Positions 29,355-39,787 are shown, counted from the stretch's first letter. The stretch is DNA of 64,000 bases from an uncultured Paracoccaceae bacterium (GCA_943787785.1 CALSNT010000008.1:29457-93456); one strand, 5' to 3'. Notes: generated from the letters alone by a model not told the origin. A program made the numbers and translations.

Positions 29355-30611
29355 ATGACAACTGTGACCGACCCGCCAAAAGCGGCCTTCCGGCTGTCGA
29401 TGTTGATTTACGATACACGCTACCGCTCGATGACGATCCAGGTGATTGCCCTGATCGGGTTTATGTTGCTGGCTGCGTTCATAATCAACAACACCATTCA
29501 GAACCTGGCCAATCTGGGCAAAGAGCCGGACTTTGGCTTCCTGAGCGAACCTGCTGGCTATGACATCAACCAACGCCTGATCGAGTATACCTCGCAAAGT
29601 ACGCACTTGCGCGCAGCCTTCGTTGGTTTGCTCAACACGCTGGTCGTGGCGGTGCTGGGCTGCATTACCGCCACGGTTCTTGGCGTGATAATCGGTGTGC
29701 TGCGCCTGTCTTCGAACTGGTTGGTCGCGCGGATCATGACCGTCTATGTCGAGATGTTCCGCAACGTCCCTGTCCTGCTTTGGATCGTGTTTATCATGGC
29801 GATCTTGATCGAAACCTTACCGGCCCCAAGGGCCTTCCGAGGTGACGATCCCGAAGCGACGATGAAGCTGTTCGATACTGTCGCCGTCACTAACCGCGGA
29901 GTTTACATCCCGGAACCACTTTTTTCACGCGGGCTCGGCGACTTCTCGGTCTTCGGCGCATTCGAGGTATCCTGGGACCTGTTGGCGATCATCGCCGTGC
30001 TGGTCGCGGGTTTCTGGGCTGCGCGGCGCGTGAAACTCAATGCCGATGCCACACAGGAAGCGACCGGTGTGCGTCCGACGACATGGCACATGCGTCTGGC
30101 GCTGATGTTCGGCCCTGTGCTCTTTTTGCTCGTCGCGCTGGGCTTCCATCTGGGCTACCCGGAACTGAAGGGCTTCAACTTCGCCGGCGGCACGCATATG
30201 CGCAATTCGTTGATTGCGCTCTGGCTGGCGCTCAGCCTCTATACCGCCGCATTCATCGCCGAGATCGTGCGCGCCGGGATTATGGCGATTTCGAAGGGTC
30301 AGTCCGAAGCGGCATTCGCCCTTGGCCTGCGACCGAACCGGACGATGAACCTGGTCATCTTGCCGCAAGCGCTGCGGGTCATCATTCCGCCGCTGATCTC
30401 GAACTACCTGAACCTGACCAAGAACTCGTCGCTGGCGATTGCGGTCGGCTACATGGACATCACCGGCACGCTGGGTGGCATCACGCTGAACCAGACGGGC
30501 CGCGAGCTTGAGACCTTGCTGCTGCTGATGCTGGTCTATCTGATCATTTCACTCAGCATTTCAGCGGTGATGAACTGGTACAACAACAGCGTCAAACTGG
30601 TGGAGCGGTAG
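29355..30611 (+). CDS. aapQ: Amino-acid ABC transporter permease (AapQ/BztB type)
   Basis: One of two integral membrane subunits. From ATG 29355 the product is 418 residues. An upstream in-frame start at 29322 reads leader sequence and is less likely. It shows the long periplasmic insert between early helices that is typical of AapQ, and the EAA loop region GQSEAAFALGLRPNRTMNLV near the C-terminus. aapM starts one base after the stop. Confidence 0.94.
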   Translation: MTTVTDPPKAAFRLSMLIYDTRYRSMTIQVIALIGFMLLAAFIINNTIQNLANLGKEPDFGFLSEPAGYDINQRLIEYTSQSTHLRAAFVGLLNTLVVAVLGCITATVLGVIIGVLRLSSNWLVARIMTVYVEMFRNVPVLLWIVFIMAILIETLPAPRAFRGDDPEATMKLFDTVAVTNRGVYIPEPLFSRGLGDFSVFGAFEVSWDLLAIIAVLVAGFWAARRVKLNADATQEATGVRPTTWHMRLALMFGPVLFLLVALGFHLGYPELKGFNFAGGTHMRNSLIALWLALSLYTAAFIAEIVRAGIMAISKGQSEAAFALGLRPNRTMNLVILPQALRVIIPPLISNYLNLTKNSSLAIAVGYMDITGTLGGITLNQTGRELETLLLLMLVYLIISLSISAVMNWYNNSVKLVER

Positions 30612-30612
30612 G

Positions 30613-31935
30613 ATGAGCAACACACATTCCGATACTGTCCGTTTCGTTCGAGAGACGATGCTAACCGAACAGGCTCCGCCGATCACGGCCGCAGGTCCGG
30701 TGGGTTGGGCAAGGGCGAACCTGTTCGACGGTTGGTTCAACAGCGCGCTGACCATCATCTCACTGGTGTTGATCTACATGGTCCTCGCAGCAATCCTGCC
30801 TTGGGTGATCTCGCCCACATGGAATGCAGGTTCACTGACCGAGTGCCGCGAGATACTGGTGGCTGCCGGGAGCGTGGGCGAGCATGGAGCCAGCGGCGCT
30901 TGCTGGGGTGTTATCCGGGAACGCTGGCTGCAATTACTATTCGGCTTCTACCCGTCCGAGCTATACTGGCGGCCCATCCTGGCCTTCTTGCTGACCGGTG
31001 CGGCCCTTGCACCCGTCTTGTTCAGCGGGGCGTCGCGCAAGCTGTTCTACGTGACCGCCGCGATCCCTTTCGTGATGCCCTGGCTGCTGTGGGGTGGCAC
31101 GATCTGGGGGCCGATCAGCATTGCCGTCGGTTTCGTGATCGGATTTTTCGCCAATCGCTACCTCAGTGACGTTTTCGGCTCGCTGGGCGGGATCATTGCT
31201 GGCGTAGCCTTGGCGTTGATCTGGTGGTTGTTCCTCAGCGGATCGGTTGCCGATGTCTTGTCCGGGATCATTCCCATCGGCATCGAACCCGTCGCCAGCC
31301 GGGACTTCGGTGGCTTCATGCTGTCGATCACCATCGGCCTCGTCGCCATCGGACTGTCGCTGCCGCTGGGCATCGTGCTGGCCCTTGGGCGGCAATCGGA
31401 TTTGCTGATCGTCAAAGCCATCTGCGTCGGCTTTATCGAGTTCATTCGCGGCGTGCCGCTTATCACACTGCTGTTCGTCGCCTCGACATTGCTGAATATC
31501 TTCCTGCCGCCGGGAACGAATTTTGACATCATCCTGCGGGTGCTGATCATGGTCACCCTGTTCGCCGCGGCCTATATGGCCGAGGTGATCCGGGGTGGCC
31601 TCGCAGCACTTCCGAGGGGCCAGTACGAGGGGGCCGACAGTCTTGGCCTCGACTACTGGCAGTCGCAGCGGCTGATCATCATGCCGCAGGCGCTGAAGAT
31701 CTCGATCCCTGGCATCGTCTCGACTTTCATCGGCGTGTTCAAGGACACGACGCTGGTGTCGATCATCGGCTTGCTGGACCCTCTGGGCCTGTCAAATGGC
31801 ATTCGGGCGGACACCAACTGGAACGGCATCGTGTGGGAGCTTTACGGCTTTATCGCCCTGCTCTTCTTCGTCTTCTGCTTCTCGATGTCCCGCTATTCCA
31901 TGTATCTTGAGCGCAAGCTCAAGACCACCAACTGA
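30613..31935 (+). CDS. aapM: Amino-acid ABC transporter permease (AapM/BztC type)
   Basis: Second permease, 440 residues, with about eight membrane segments and the EAA loop ALPRGQYEGADSLGLDYWQS facing the ATPase. It forms a heterodimer with AapQ. The preceding gene ends one base upstream, and aapP follows 15 bases on behind AAGGAGG. Confidence 0.94.
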   Translation: MSNTHSDTVRFVRETMLTEQAPPITAAGPVGWARANLFDGWFNSALTIISLVLIYMVLAAILPWVISPTWNAGSLTECREILVAAGSVGEHGASGACWGVIRERWLQLLFGFYPSELYWRPILAFLLTGAALAPVLFSGASRKLFYVTAAIPFVMPWLLWGGTIWGPISIAVGFVIGFFANRYLSDVFGSLGGIIAGVALALIWWLFLSGSVADVLSGIIPIGIEPVASRDFGGFMLSITIGLVAIGLSLPLGIVLALGRQSDLLIVKAICVGFIEFIRGVPLITLLFVASTLLNIFLPPGTNFDIILRVLIMVTLFAAAYMAEVIRGGLAALPRGQYEGADSLGLDYWQSQRLIIMPQALKISIPGIVSTFIGVFKDTTLVSIIGLLDPLGLSNGIRADTNWNGIVWELYGFIALLFFVFCFSMSRYSMYLERKLKTTN

Positions 31936-31950
31936 TAAGGAGGTCACCCC

Positions 31951-32742
31951 ATGGCCGACACAGCAACCGCTGAAACCATCGACCGTTCGAAGATGCAGGT
32001 CAGCGACGAAATCGCGATCCAGATCACCAATATGAACAAGTGGTACGGCACGTTTCACGTGCTGCGCGACATTGATCTGACGGTGAACCGGGGTGAGCGG
32101 ATCGTGGTCTGTGGCCCTTCGGGGTCCGGCAAATCAACCCTGATCCGCTGCATCAACCGGCTGGAGGAACACCAGCAGGGTCAGATCATCGTTGACGGAA
32201 CCGAGCTGACAAGCGACCTCAAGAACATCGACAAGGTCCGCTCCGAGGTTGGCATGTGCTTCCAGCACTTCAACCTGTTCCCGCATCTGACGATCCTGGA
32301 GAATTGTACCTTGGCCCCGATCTGGGTTCGCAAAACGCCCAAGAAGGAAGCCGAGGAAACGGCGATGCATTTCCTCGAGAAGGTGAAAATCCCGGAACAG
32401 GCGGGCAAGTTCCCCGGTCAGCTGTCGGGCGGTCAGCAGCAGAGGGTCGCCATCGCACGTTCGCTTTGCATGAAGCCCCGGATCATGCTGTTCGACGAAC
32501 CAACCTCGGCCCTTGACCCCGAGATGATCAAGGAAGTCCTGGATACGATGATCGAGTTGGCCGAGGAAGGCATGACGATGATCTGCGTCACCCACGAGAT
32601 GGGCTTTGCCCGTCAGGTAGCAAACCGGGTGATCTTCATGGATCAGGGCCAGATTGTTGAACAGAACGAACCCGAAGAGTTCTTCAACAACCCCAAGTCC
32701 GAGCGGACTCAGCTATTCCTGAGTCAGATTCTGGGGCACTGA
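31951..32742 (+). CDS. aapP: Amino-acid ABC transporter ATPase (AapP/BztD type)
   Basis: Energises the AapQM channel. The 263-residue product has Walker [11 protein letters not shown]-loop [12 protein letters not shown], signature [14 protein letters not shown], Walker [15 protein letters not shown] and switch His in CVTHEMGFA. It is the last gene of the operon and converges with sixA. Confidence 0.96.
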   Translation: MADTATAETIDRSKMQVSDEIAIQITNMNKWYGTFHVLRDIDLTVNRGERIVVCGPSGSGKSTLIRCINRLEEHQQGQIIVDGTELTSDLKNIDKVRSEVGMCFQHFNLFPHLTILENCTLAPIWVRKTPKKEAEETAMHFLEKVKIPEQAGKFPGQLSGGQQQRVAIARSLCMKPRIMLFDEPTSALDPEMIKEVLDTMIELAEEGMTMICVTHEMGFARQVANRVIFMDQGQIVEQNEPEEFFNNPKSERTQLFLSQILGH

Positions 32743-32757
32743 GGCTCGAACACGACT

Positions 32758-33261
32758 CTACTCTAAATCGCGCGGTTTCACGAAATCGACGAACTGGCCG
32801 GCGCCGAAATTGGTGCCGGACCAAGCGTCGTTCTGAAACCGGATTACGGTGGTCGCTCCGCTCGGATAGCGTAGAAACCCCGGTAGGTTCGGAGCCTGAT
32901 CCAGCAACCGGGTAGCGAAATCGGCGATGCTGGGATTGTGGCCTAGCATTAGTACGGTGCCGCCTTCGGCTTGCCGCAAGACTTCCAGCATGGCTTGTGC
33001 GTCCGCGTGATAGAGCGCAGCCAGCCAGGTTGGTTCGGGCGGCTTGGCGAAGGCTGGCGCAATACCTTCCCACGTTTCCCGCGTGCGTTGGGCTGTCGAC
33101 GAAAGCACCGTATCGGGCACATAGCCACGGCTTTTCAGCCAATCACCTATCGCTGCCGCTGCGCGCCGTCCCCGGTCGTTCAGCGGGCGGTCGTGATCAT
33201 CCAGGCCGGGGTCGTCCCAGGCAGATTTCGTATGGCGGGTCAGGATCAGGGTGCGGGTCAT
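32758..33261 (-). CDS. SixA-type histidine phosphatase
   Basis: Likely removes phosphate from a phosphohistidine protein or acts as a small-molecule phosphatase. The 167-residue product starts MTRTLILTRHTKSAWDDPG, with the catalytic RHT/RHG variant in the first strand, and has LGHNPSI with the second His. It overlaps the upstream Fe-S gene by four bases (ATGA). A start 29 codons upstream would read into that gene and is rejected. Confidence 0.85.
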   Translation of the reverse strand: MTRTLILTRHTKSAWDDPGLDDHDRPLNDRGRRAAAAIGDWLKSRGYVPDTVLSSTAQRTRETWEGIAPAFAKPPEPTWLAALYHADAQAMLEVLRQAEGGTVLMLGHNPSIADFATRLLDQAPNLPGFLRYPSGATTVIRFQNDAWSGTNFGAGQFVDFVKPRDLE

Positions 33262-33902
33262 GGATGAAATATCCTCATATGCCAGGCGGATTGAGTTTCG
33301 TTGCGACCATAGCCTTGACTGACCGGACAGCCGCGCCGCGCGGCGCAACCGCGCATCATGCAGTCCTGGCCTGCTTCAGTGTCGAGATAAGCATGACAGG
33401 TGGCAACATCATAGCCCTCAGCCGATAATGCATTGACCGGGCAGGTAGAGCGGCAGGGTTGGCTTGCGCAGGTGGCACATGGCGGATCAACTGAGGGCGC
33501 ATCCGGTATGGCCTGCGGCAGTGCGACTGCTCCGCGATAAGACACCATCAATCCGGCACGATCATGCACCAGAAGGGTGACGGGTGATTGCCAGGCCCGC
33601 CCGCTGCGCCTGGCCCATTGAATGAACGGATGCCACGGCGGTCCGCCAAACGGCATGATCGCCTGCCCGCCAACTTCGGTCGCCAGCGCACCGATCACCC
33701 GAGCCGACCAACGGTCCAGCGGATCGGGCGCGCCGTCCAGGAATTCGGGTTCAGCTGTCACGTGCTGCCAAAACCCCGGTTCAGACGGTCCCAGCAAGAC
33801 CAGAGACCGCGCGCCTTTTAGCCCGTCACCGGGGACAGTCTCGCAAATGCCGAAAATGCCGAGGAAATGTGCCGCCGCCGCTTGCTTCAGGCGCGCAAGC
33901 AT
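33258..33902 (-). CDS. 4Fe-4S ferredoxin-type protein
   Basis: The 214-residue product starts [20 protein letters not shown], where its ATG overlaps the argB stop. One cluster-binding motif is clear, CATCASQPCRSTCPVNA (CxxCxxxxCxxxCP), with further Cys in CMMRGCAARRGCP. The N-terminal half, with KGARSLVLLGPSEPGFW, resembles the QueG-like reductase architecture, but it is shorter and lacks the repeats of full QueG. Its electron partner is unknown. Confidence 0.7.
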   Translation of the reverse strand: MLARLKQAAAAHFLGIFGICETVPGDGLKGARSLVLLGPSEPGFWQHVTAEPEFLDGAPDPLDRWSARVIGALATEVGGQAIMPFGGPPWHPFIQWARRSGRAWQSPVTLLVHDRAGLMVSYRGAVALPQAIPDAPSVDPPCATCASQPCRSTCPVNALSAEGYDVATCHAYLDTEAGQDCMMRGCAARRGCPVSQGYGRNETQSAWHMRIFHP

Positions 33903-34771
33903 TAGCCCTCGGCGCGGATCAGCGATCCTGCGCCGTGGTCGGTGAACAGCTCCAACAGGCAAGCGTTGGGCGCGCGTCCGTCGAGGATCACCACCGCCCG
34001 CACGCCGCCCGCGATGGCCGCCAGCGCGGTTTCGGTCTTTGGGATCATGCCGCCTGCAATGGTGCCTTCGGCGGTCATCGACGTGATCTGATCCGGCGTC
34101 ATCTCGGTCAAAACTTCGCCGTTGCTATTCTTCACGCCGGCCACATCGGTCAGCAACAATAGACGATCGGCTTGCAGCGCCGCAGCGATTGCCCCGGCGG
34201 CGGTGTCACCGTTGACGTTGAATGTTTCACCCGAACGGCCCGCGCCGATTGGCGCAATCACTGGAATCATGCCTTGATCGGCGATTTGGTGCAGAACCGA
34301 CGCATCAACCTCGACGGGATTGCCGACATAACCGAGTGCTTCGTCGGCCGGATCACAGACCATCAGATTGGCGTCCTTGCCGGACAGGCCAATCGCGCGC
34401 CCACCCTGATTGTTGATCGCTTGGACCAGTCCCTTGTTGACGCGGCCTGAAAGCACCATCTCGACCACTTCGACCGTTGCTTCGTCGGTGATACGTTTGC
34501 CATCAACGAAAGTGCTTTCGACGCCCAGTTTGGCCAGCATCTCGTTGATCATCGGCCCGCCACCGTGAACGATGACCGGTTTGACCCCGACCTGGCTCAT
34601 CAGGACGACATCGCGCGCGAAGGCCTCCATCGCAGCAGTGTCGCCCATCGCGTGACCGCCAAGTTTGATCACCACCGTCGCGCCGTCATAGCGCTGCAGA
34701 TAGGGCAGCGCCTGGCTGAGCGTGCTGGCGGTGGCGATCCAATCGCGTTTCATGGCGTCTTGTGGTTTCAT
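33902..34771 (-). CDS. argB: Acetylglutamate kinase
   Basis: Second step of arginine biosynthesis, phosphorylating N-acetylglutamate. The product from [13 protein letters not shown] is 289 residues. An upstream ATG at 34828 is possible but reads non-conserved sequence. It has [24 protein letters not shown], and the C-terminal [24 protein letters not shown]. It lies between engB and the Fe-S gene on the same strand; co-transcription is likely. Confidence 0.95.
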   Translation of the reverse strand: MKPQDAMKRDWIATASTLSQALPYLQRYDGATVVIKLGGHAMGDTAAMEAFARDVVLMSQVGVKPVIVHGGGPMINEMLAKLGVESTFVDGKRITDEATVEVVEMVLSGRVNKGLVQAINNQGGRAIGLSGKDANLMVCDPADEALGYVGNPVEVDASVLHQIADQGMIPVIAPIGAGRSGETFNVNGDTAAGAIAAALQADRLLLLTDVAGVKNSNGEVLTEMTPDQITSMTAEGTIAGGMIPKTETALAAIAGGVRAVVILDGRAPNACLLELFTDHGAGSLIRAEG

Positions 34772-34899
34772 TTCAGGGTCCTGTTCCCGCCTTTGGTACG
34801 CCGATGGAGCCGGTCGCTCAAGCGGCAAGCAAGGGTGGAGATTATTCTGCCAATAAACTCGCCCCCGGCGGGAGAATTATTGAAAGGATGATGGGCAGG

Positions 34900-35550
34900 T
34901 CAGTCCAGAGTTGCGATGATCGCGCGCAATGTGTCGATGCCGGTACCCTTATCCGAAGAAGTGACGATTATTTCCGGAAAAGCGGCGGGATGTTTTTGCA
35001 GGGCGGCGCGGACCTGGGCGAGGACCTTGTCCAATTCACCCACTTTCAGCTTGTCCACTTTGGTCAGCACGGTCTGGAAAGCCACGGCAGATGTGTCGAG
35101 CAATTTCAGGATGTCTGCATCGACGGATTTCACCCCGTGGCGCGCGTCGATCAGTACGAATGCGCGGCGCAGGCTCGCGCGGCCCGACAGGTAATTCTTC
35201 AGCAGCCGCTGCCAGCGCTCGACCTCTTTCAGAGGGGCTTTGGCGAAGCCATAGCCGGGCAGATCGACCAGATAATGGCTGTCGGCGGCGGTGAAGAAAT
35301 TGATCTCTTGTGTACGTCCTGGCGTGTTCGAGGTGCGCGCCAAGGCGCGTCGGCCGGTCAATGCGTTGATCAGTGTCGATTTCCCAACATTGGATCGGCC
35401 CGCAAAGCAGACCTCGATCCGATCATCGGGCGGCAAGCCGTCCATCGCGACGACGCCTTTGACGAAATCGGTCGGCTGGCGAAACAGGCGATCTCCGGCA
35501 GCCAGCGCGTCCGCGGACGGTTCAGCAATAGGGAAGGGCAGAGTGCTCAT
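34900..35550 (-). CDS. engB: Ribosome biogenesis GTP-binding protein YsxC/EngB
   Basis: Essential GTPase for 50S assembly. The 216-residue product has G1 GRSNVGKS (residues 51-58), G2 TSNTPGRTQEINFF, G3 DLPGYG and G4 TKVD. The start overlaps the MOSC gene stop by four bases, so they form part of one minus-strand operon from yidC down. Confidence 0.95.
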   Translation of the reverse strand: MSTLPFPIAEPSADALAAGDRLFRQPTDFVKGVVAMDGLPPDDRIEVCFAGRSNVGKSTLINALTGRRALARTSNTPGRTQEINFFTAADSHYLVDLPGYGFAKAPLKEVERWQRLLKNYLSGRASLRRAFVLIDARHGVKSVDADILKLLDTSAVAFQTVLTKVDKLKVGELDKVLAQVRAALQKHPAAFPEIIVTSSDKGTGIDTLRAIIATLD

Positions 35551-36287
35551 AGCAGGTCTGCGCTGTCGCCAATTTTGACGTTGCCGCTGTGCGTTACGAC
35601 GGCGTAGATTCCGAAGTCCTGATGGCCCCAGCCACGGTCAAGCGCACCAAGGATGTCGGCGTCGCGCACCCCTGTATCGGGATTGGCGGTCGTGGCCATG
35701 CAGCGGGTAATTCGTTCGCGCACTTCCAGTTCGGCGGTGCCGATCCGCAAGGTGCGGCCGATCCAGTCAAATTCTTCCCAGGCTGTTGGGCCGTCGAGCC
35801 AGATGTTGCCGCGCCAGCGGCGTTTGGCAAGCGTCGTGCCAACCTGAGCCTCAACAGCGCGATGCGTCGCGATGTTCATCACGCTGATCGAGGGGAAATC
35901 GCTGTCAGTCATTCCGCGCGGGCCTTTGACAATCCTCGCCGAGGCGGCGCGACCTTCCGGCATCAGCGGGCGCACCCAGTCGAAGAACTCGACCGGGCTG
36001 TCGTTTGGCGCAAACTCCAACGGTTCACGATCAGCGTGGGAAAGGGTCACGCGGGCCGTCGCCTCATCGAGCTTGGCCGAAATTTCCATCAGCCCCGGCG
36101 CTTTGGAGCCACGTGAAAAATTTGCACAATGCGCCCATTCGCTGCCCGTCGTCTTTGCCGCTTCGTGCGCGACGGCCCAGTGCCGGTCCCACGGCAAGGT
36201 TTCGCCCTCGCTCAAGGCCACCATCTCCAATGCCTCGCGCCCGTGGGCCTTGATCGGGTGCCGCCAGAGGTGGGCGACGGTCGCCAT
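35547..36287 (-). CDS. MOSC domain-containing protein
   Basis: MOSC domains bind sulfur-carrying molybdenum-cofactor intermediates or act in N-hydroxylated-compound reductases. The 246-residue product has the N-terminal beta-barrel (HLWRHPIKAHGREAL) and the MOSC core with GPRGMTDSDFPSIS and CMATTANPDTGVRD, containing the conserved Cys. The start overlaps the yidC stop. Its substrate is unknown. Confidence 0.85.
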   Translation of the reverse strand: MATVAHLWRHPIKAHGREALEMVALSEGETLPWDRHWAVAHEAAKTTGSEWAHCANFSRGSKAPGLMEISAKLDEATARVTLSHADREPLEFAPNDSPVEFFDWVRPLMPEGRAASARIVKGPRGMTDSDFPSISVMNIATHRAVEAQVGTTLAKRRWRGNIWLDGPTAWEEFDWIGRTLRIGTAELEVRERITRCMATTANPDTGVRDADILGALDRGWGHQDFGIYAVVTHSGNVKIGDSADLL

Positions 36288-38098
36288 CAGGATTCTTCTT
36301 TCGGCTTACGTTTGAAGCCCCCGGCAATATTGCCCCACAGGTCCGGTTTGTAACCCTGAGAACGCATGATCGCGTATTGCTGAATGAATGTGATCGTGTT
36401 GTTGGCAATCCAGTAGATCACCAGCCCGCTGGCGAATGACCCAAGCATGAACATGAAAACCCAGGGCATCCAGGCGAAGATCATCTTCTGCGTCGGGTCG
36501 GTAGGCGACGGGTTCAGTTTTTGCTGTAGCCACATCGAGATACCCAAAAGGATCGGCAGCACACCCAGCGAGAAGATGAAGAAGATCGACCCGACCTCGG
36601 GCGTGTTCCAGGGGAGCAGGCCGAACAGGTTCATGATCGAGCTTGGGTCCGGCGCAGACAGGTCGCGGATCCAGCCAAACCAGGGGGCGTGGCGCAGTTC
36701 CAGCGTGACAAAAATCACTTTGTAGAGCGAAAAGAAGATCGGAATCTGCATCAGGATCGGCAAGCAGCCTGATGCGGGGTTCACCTTGTTCTTCTTGTAC
36801 AGCTCCATCATCCCCTTTTGCATTTTCTGGCGATCGTCCCCGGCGCTTTCCTTCAGCTTCTCCATTTCGGGCTGAAGTTCCTTCATCTTCGCCATCGAGA
36901 CGTAGGATTTGTATGCCAGTGGGAACAGGATCGCTTTGATCACCAGCGTCAGCACGATGATCGACCAGCCCATGTTACCGATGATGCCGTTGATCCAGTG
37001 TAGCATTGCGAAGATCGGCTTGGTCAGGAAGAAGAACCAACCCCAGTCGATACTGTCGAGGAACCCGTCGATACCGCCACGTTCGTAGTTGCGGATCGTG
37101 TCCCATTCTTTCGCACCAGCAAATAATTGCGTGACGACCTGCGCGGTTTCTCCGGGGGCGACGGTCACGGTCGGAGCGACGGTTTCTGTCTGATAGACAT
37201 CCGAGCGGTTGTCGTATTTGGCAACCGACTTGAACGGGGTTCCGGGCGTCGGGATCAGCGTCGACATCCAGTAATGATCGGTGAAGCCGATCCAGCCGTT
37301 CTCGGCCACCTGGAGAACTTCGGCCCGTGCACCCTCACGTTCGACATAATCGAAATCGGGCATGTTATCATAGTCGGTTTCGTTCAGTTCTCCATCCGAC
37401 ATCTGGATGAGGCCTTCGTGGATGATGAAGAACCCGGAAAGGTTCTGCGGTTCCCCGTGGCGCGCAAGCACGCCGTAAGGGGCCATGCGAACCGGCGCAT
37501 CGCCAGAGTTTGTGACGGACTGGGTCACGGTGAACATATAGTTTTCGTCAACGGCGATTTGCTTTGTGAACTGCTGACCCTGGCCGTTGTCCCAAGCCAA
37601 TGTGACCGGCGCGTCGACGCCAAGAGAGGCACCGTCGACCACTGTCCAGGGCGTGTCGGCCCCAGGCACAGCTTCAAACGGCAGCTCACCCGCGGGCGAC
37701 CAGCCGTGGAGCGCGTAATAGGCGTTGGGATCACCAACAGGCGAGAAAAGGCGCACAGTCTCGGAGTCCGGCTCCAACTCTTCGCGGTAACCGCTGAGCG
37801 TCAGATCATCGATCCGTCCGCCTGTGGTCAGGATCGACCCTGCCAGTCGCCCCGTAGCGATTGGCAGACGGGTGCCTTCGGCTTCGGCCGCGACCGAGAC
37901 GGCGCTATCCACTGCCGGGGCTGTGCCAGGTACCGCTGGTGTAGCGCTTGGTGTCGGCGTGGCGGTGGCCGATTGGGTTGCATCCGACCCTTCCGGAACA
38001 GCCGTGGGTTCCGGTGGTGGGAACAGCACGAACCATATCAAGATAACGGCAAAGCTTAGCGCCGTCGCCATAATCAGGTTCTTGTTCTGGTCGTCCAT
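36287..38098 (-). CDS. yidC: Membrane protein insertase YidC
   Basis: Inserts and folds inner-membrane proteins with or without SecYEG. The 603-residue product has an N-terminal helix (MATALSFAVILIWFVLF), a Thr/Pro-rich linker, the large periplasmic beta domain and the five-helix catalytic core with KMKELQPEMEKLKE and NKVNPASGCLPILMQ. In many bacteria it sits beside yidD, rnpA and rpmH. Here those lie 3 kb further along the same strand, separated by ttcA and an EAL gene. Confidence 0.96.
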   Translation of the reverse strand: MDDQNKNLIMATALSFAVILIWFVLFPPPEPTAVPEGSDATQSATATPTPSATPAVPGTAPAVDSAVSVAAEAEGTRLPIATGRLAGSILTTGGRIDDLTLSGYREELEPDSETVRLFSPVGDPNAYYALHGWSPAGELPFEAVPGADTPWTVVDGASLGVDAPVTLAWDNGQGQQFTKQIAVDENYMFTVTQSVTNSGDAPVRMAPYGVLARHGEPQNLSGFFIIHEGLIQMSDGELNETDYDNMPDFDYVEREGARAEVLQVAENGWIGFTDHYWMSTLIPTPGTPFKSVAKYDNRSDVYQTETVAPTVTVAPGETAQVVTQLFAGAKEWDTIRNYERGGIDGFLDSIDWGWFFFLTKPIFAMLHWINGIIGNMGWSIIVLTLVIKAILFPLAYKSYVSMAKMKELQPEMEKLKESAGDDRQKMQKGMMELYKKNKVNPASGCLPILMQIPIFFSLYKVIFVTLELRHAPWFGWIRDLSAPDPSSIMNLFGLLPWNTPEVGSIFFIFSLGVLPILLGISMWLQQKLNPSPTDPTQKMIFAWMPWVFMFMLGSFASGLVIYWIANNTITFIQQYAIMRSQGYKPDLWGNIAGGFKRKPKEES

Positions 38099-38158
38099 GG
38101 GGCCGCCGCCTGTCGCCTTTTCGGATCAGGCAGGTTCAACCTGTCAGCGGCCTAAAGG

Positions 38159-39787
38159 TCAAGCCGTTTTACCGGGTTTGCCCGGTGGTTGATTGGCCTT
38201 TGACGCCACGGCGCGGTTTGCAGCCTTTTCCGGGATAGCGTGCCTGGGAGTGACGGCAAGACGCGATGTCTGCACCACCTTGGCCTTGTGTCTTTCATAC
38301 CAGGTAAACGTTTCGGCCATCGGCATCGGTCGACCAATGGAGAATCCTTGCACATACCCACAGCCGAGCTGTGCAAGCATGGCGTGTTCGCCAGCTGTTT
38401 CCACGCCCTCACCCAAGGTCTCAAGATCCAACCGTTCTGCCATGGTCAGGATTGCGGCTACCATGGTCTGCTGCTCTCGATCAGTGTCCAGATGCGTGAT
38501 GAACGACCGGTCAATCTTGATCCGTCCCACTGCGAAACGCCGAATATTGGCAATCGATGCGCTTCCAGTGCCAAAATCATCCAGCTCAATTGAGCATCCG
38601 AGTTCCTGCAAGGCCCAGATATTGCGGGAAATGGCATCAATTGACTCCTGTGACATGACCGTTTCAAGGATTTCAATCGCAAGGCGAGATGGGTCGAGAT
38701 CAAAGCGATCGAGTTCCCATTTGATTTTGTCCACCAGTCGTGGATTCCGCAGTTCCGAGGGCGAAAAATTGACTCCAATACGCGGAACAGTGAGTCCGGC
38801 CTGATCCCATTCGCGCAGCGCCGCGCAGGCATTGTACAAGATCACTTCACCCAGACGTTCGCTCAGACCGCCATCTTCGATAATGCTCAGGAACTCCGCA
38901 GGCGGGACAATGCCGCGGTCCGGGTGGTTCCAGCGGGCCAGCGCCTCAAAGCCAGTCAGTTGGCCGGTGTCCGTAGACACTTGCGGCTGAAACCAGGCGC
39001 GGATTTCACCATTGGCCAGGGCGCGCTCAACCTCGCCGGTCAGGCTGGTCCGTTCGACGGCGGCGCGATGAACCTCTTTTGTATACGCGCGAATCGCGCC
39101 CGGACCGCTGATTGCAGCGTCGCCCAGCGCATGACCAGCCGCCATCAACACCGCCTCACCGGTCTGCTCCGGTGCGTTGCGCAACTGGCAAAAGCCAATT
39201 GAAACAGTTGCGTAGACCCGCACCCCTTCAACAACGATTGGATTTGCGATTTCGCCCTGAATACGAGCGGCCAGTTGGATGAGGGTTTCCAGATCGGCAC
39301 CGGGAATCGGGTCCAATACAACCGCAAAATTCGGCCCCTCAAGCCGCGTCAGCAAATCCTTGTTGCGAATCGCGGCCGTCAGCCGTTCCCCGACGCGCAT
39401 CAGAACCGTGTCGCGGAATGCCTGGGCATGCTTGCCACCAAGATCTTCAAACCCATCCAGGCGAAGTGCAAGGCACGCCGTCGATTGCTCCAGTTGCGCG
39501 CCTTTGCGAAGGAACCGATCCAGTCGGTCGACGGCAGATTGGCGGAGCGGCAAACCCGTCAAGCCATCACGCGGCATGTCATCAAGGCTCACAGGAGGGC
39601 GCGCGAAACCCGCCGCTGCAAAGCAGGCTGGGAGGACCAGCGCCAACAGCACCAGTAACCCTTCGCCACCCAGCCAAAACCCTGCCAGCGTCAATGCAGG
39701 TACGAATGCCAGCGCCTGTGGACCAAGCAACATCGTTCGAATGACAGATCGAACGACTTCCTGAAAGCGTCGGCCGTATAAGCGCAT
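38159..39787 (-). CDS. GGDEF-EAL protein, probable c-di-GMP phosphodiesterase
   Basis: 542 residues. Two N-terminal membrane helices (~residues 20-60) are followed by a GGDEF domain (~70-245) whose active-site motif is degenerate (LEGPNF in place of GGDEF), so cyclase activity is unlikely. The EAL domain (~250-510) keeps the catalytic signature FEALARWNHP, NFSPSELRN, ELDDFGTGSAS, KIDRSF and EGVET, so it should hydrolyse c-di-GMP. A basic, low-complexity tail follows. The degenerate GGDEF may be a GTP sensor. Confidence 0.92.
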   Translation of the reverse strand: MRLYGRRFQEVVRSVIRTMLLGPQALAFVPALTLAGFWLGGEGLLVLLALVLPACFAAAGFARPPVSLDDMPRDGLTGLPLRQSAVDRLDRFLRKGAQLEQSTACLALRLDGFEDLGGKHAQAFRDTVLMRVGERLTAAIRNKDLLTRLEGPNFAVVLDPIPGADLETLIQLAARIQGEIANPIVVEGVRVYATVSIGFCQLRNAPEQTGEAVLMAAGHALGDAAISGPGAIRAYTKEVHRAAVERTSLTGEVERALANGEIRAWFQPQVSTDTGQLTGFEALARWNHPDRGIVPPAEFLSIIEDGGLSERLGEVILYNACAALREWDQAGLTVPRIGVNFSPSELRNPRLVDKIKWELDRFDLDPSRLAIEILETVMSQESIDAISRNIWALQELGCSIELDDFGTGSASIANIRRFAVGRIKIDRSFITHLDTDREQQTMVAAILTMAERLDLETLGEGVETAGEHAMLAQLGCGYVQGFSIGRPMPMAETFTWYERHKAKVVQTSRLAVTPRHAIPEKAANRAVASKANQPPGKPGKTA

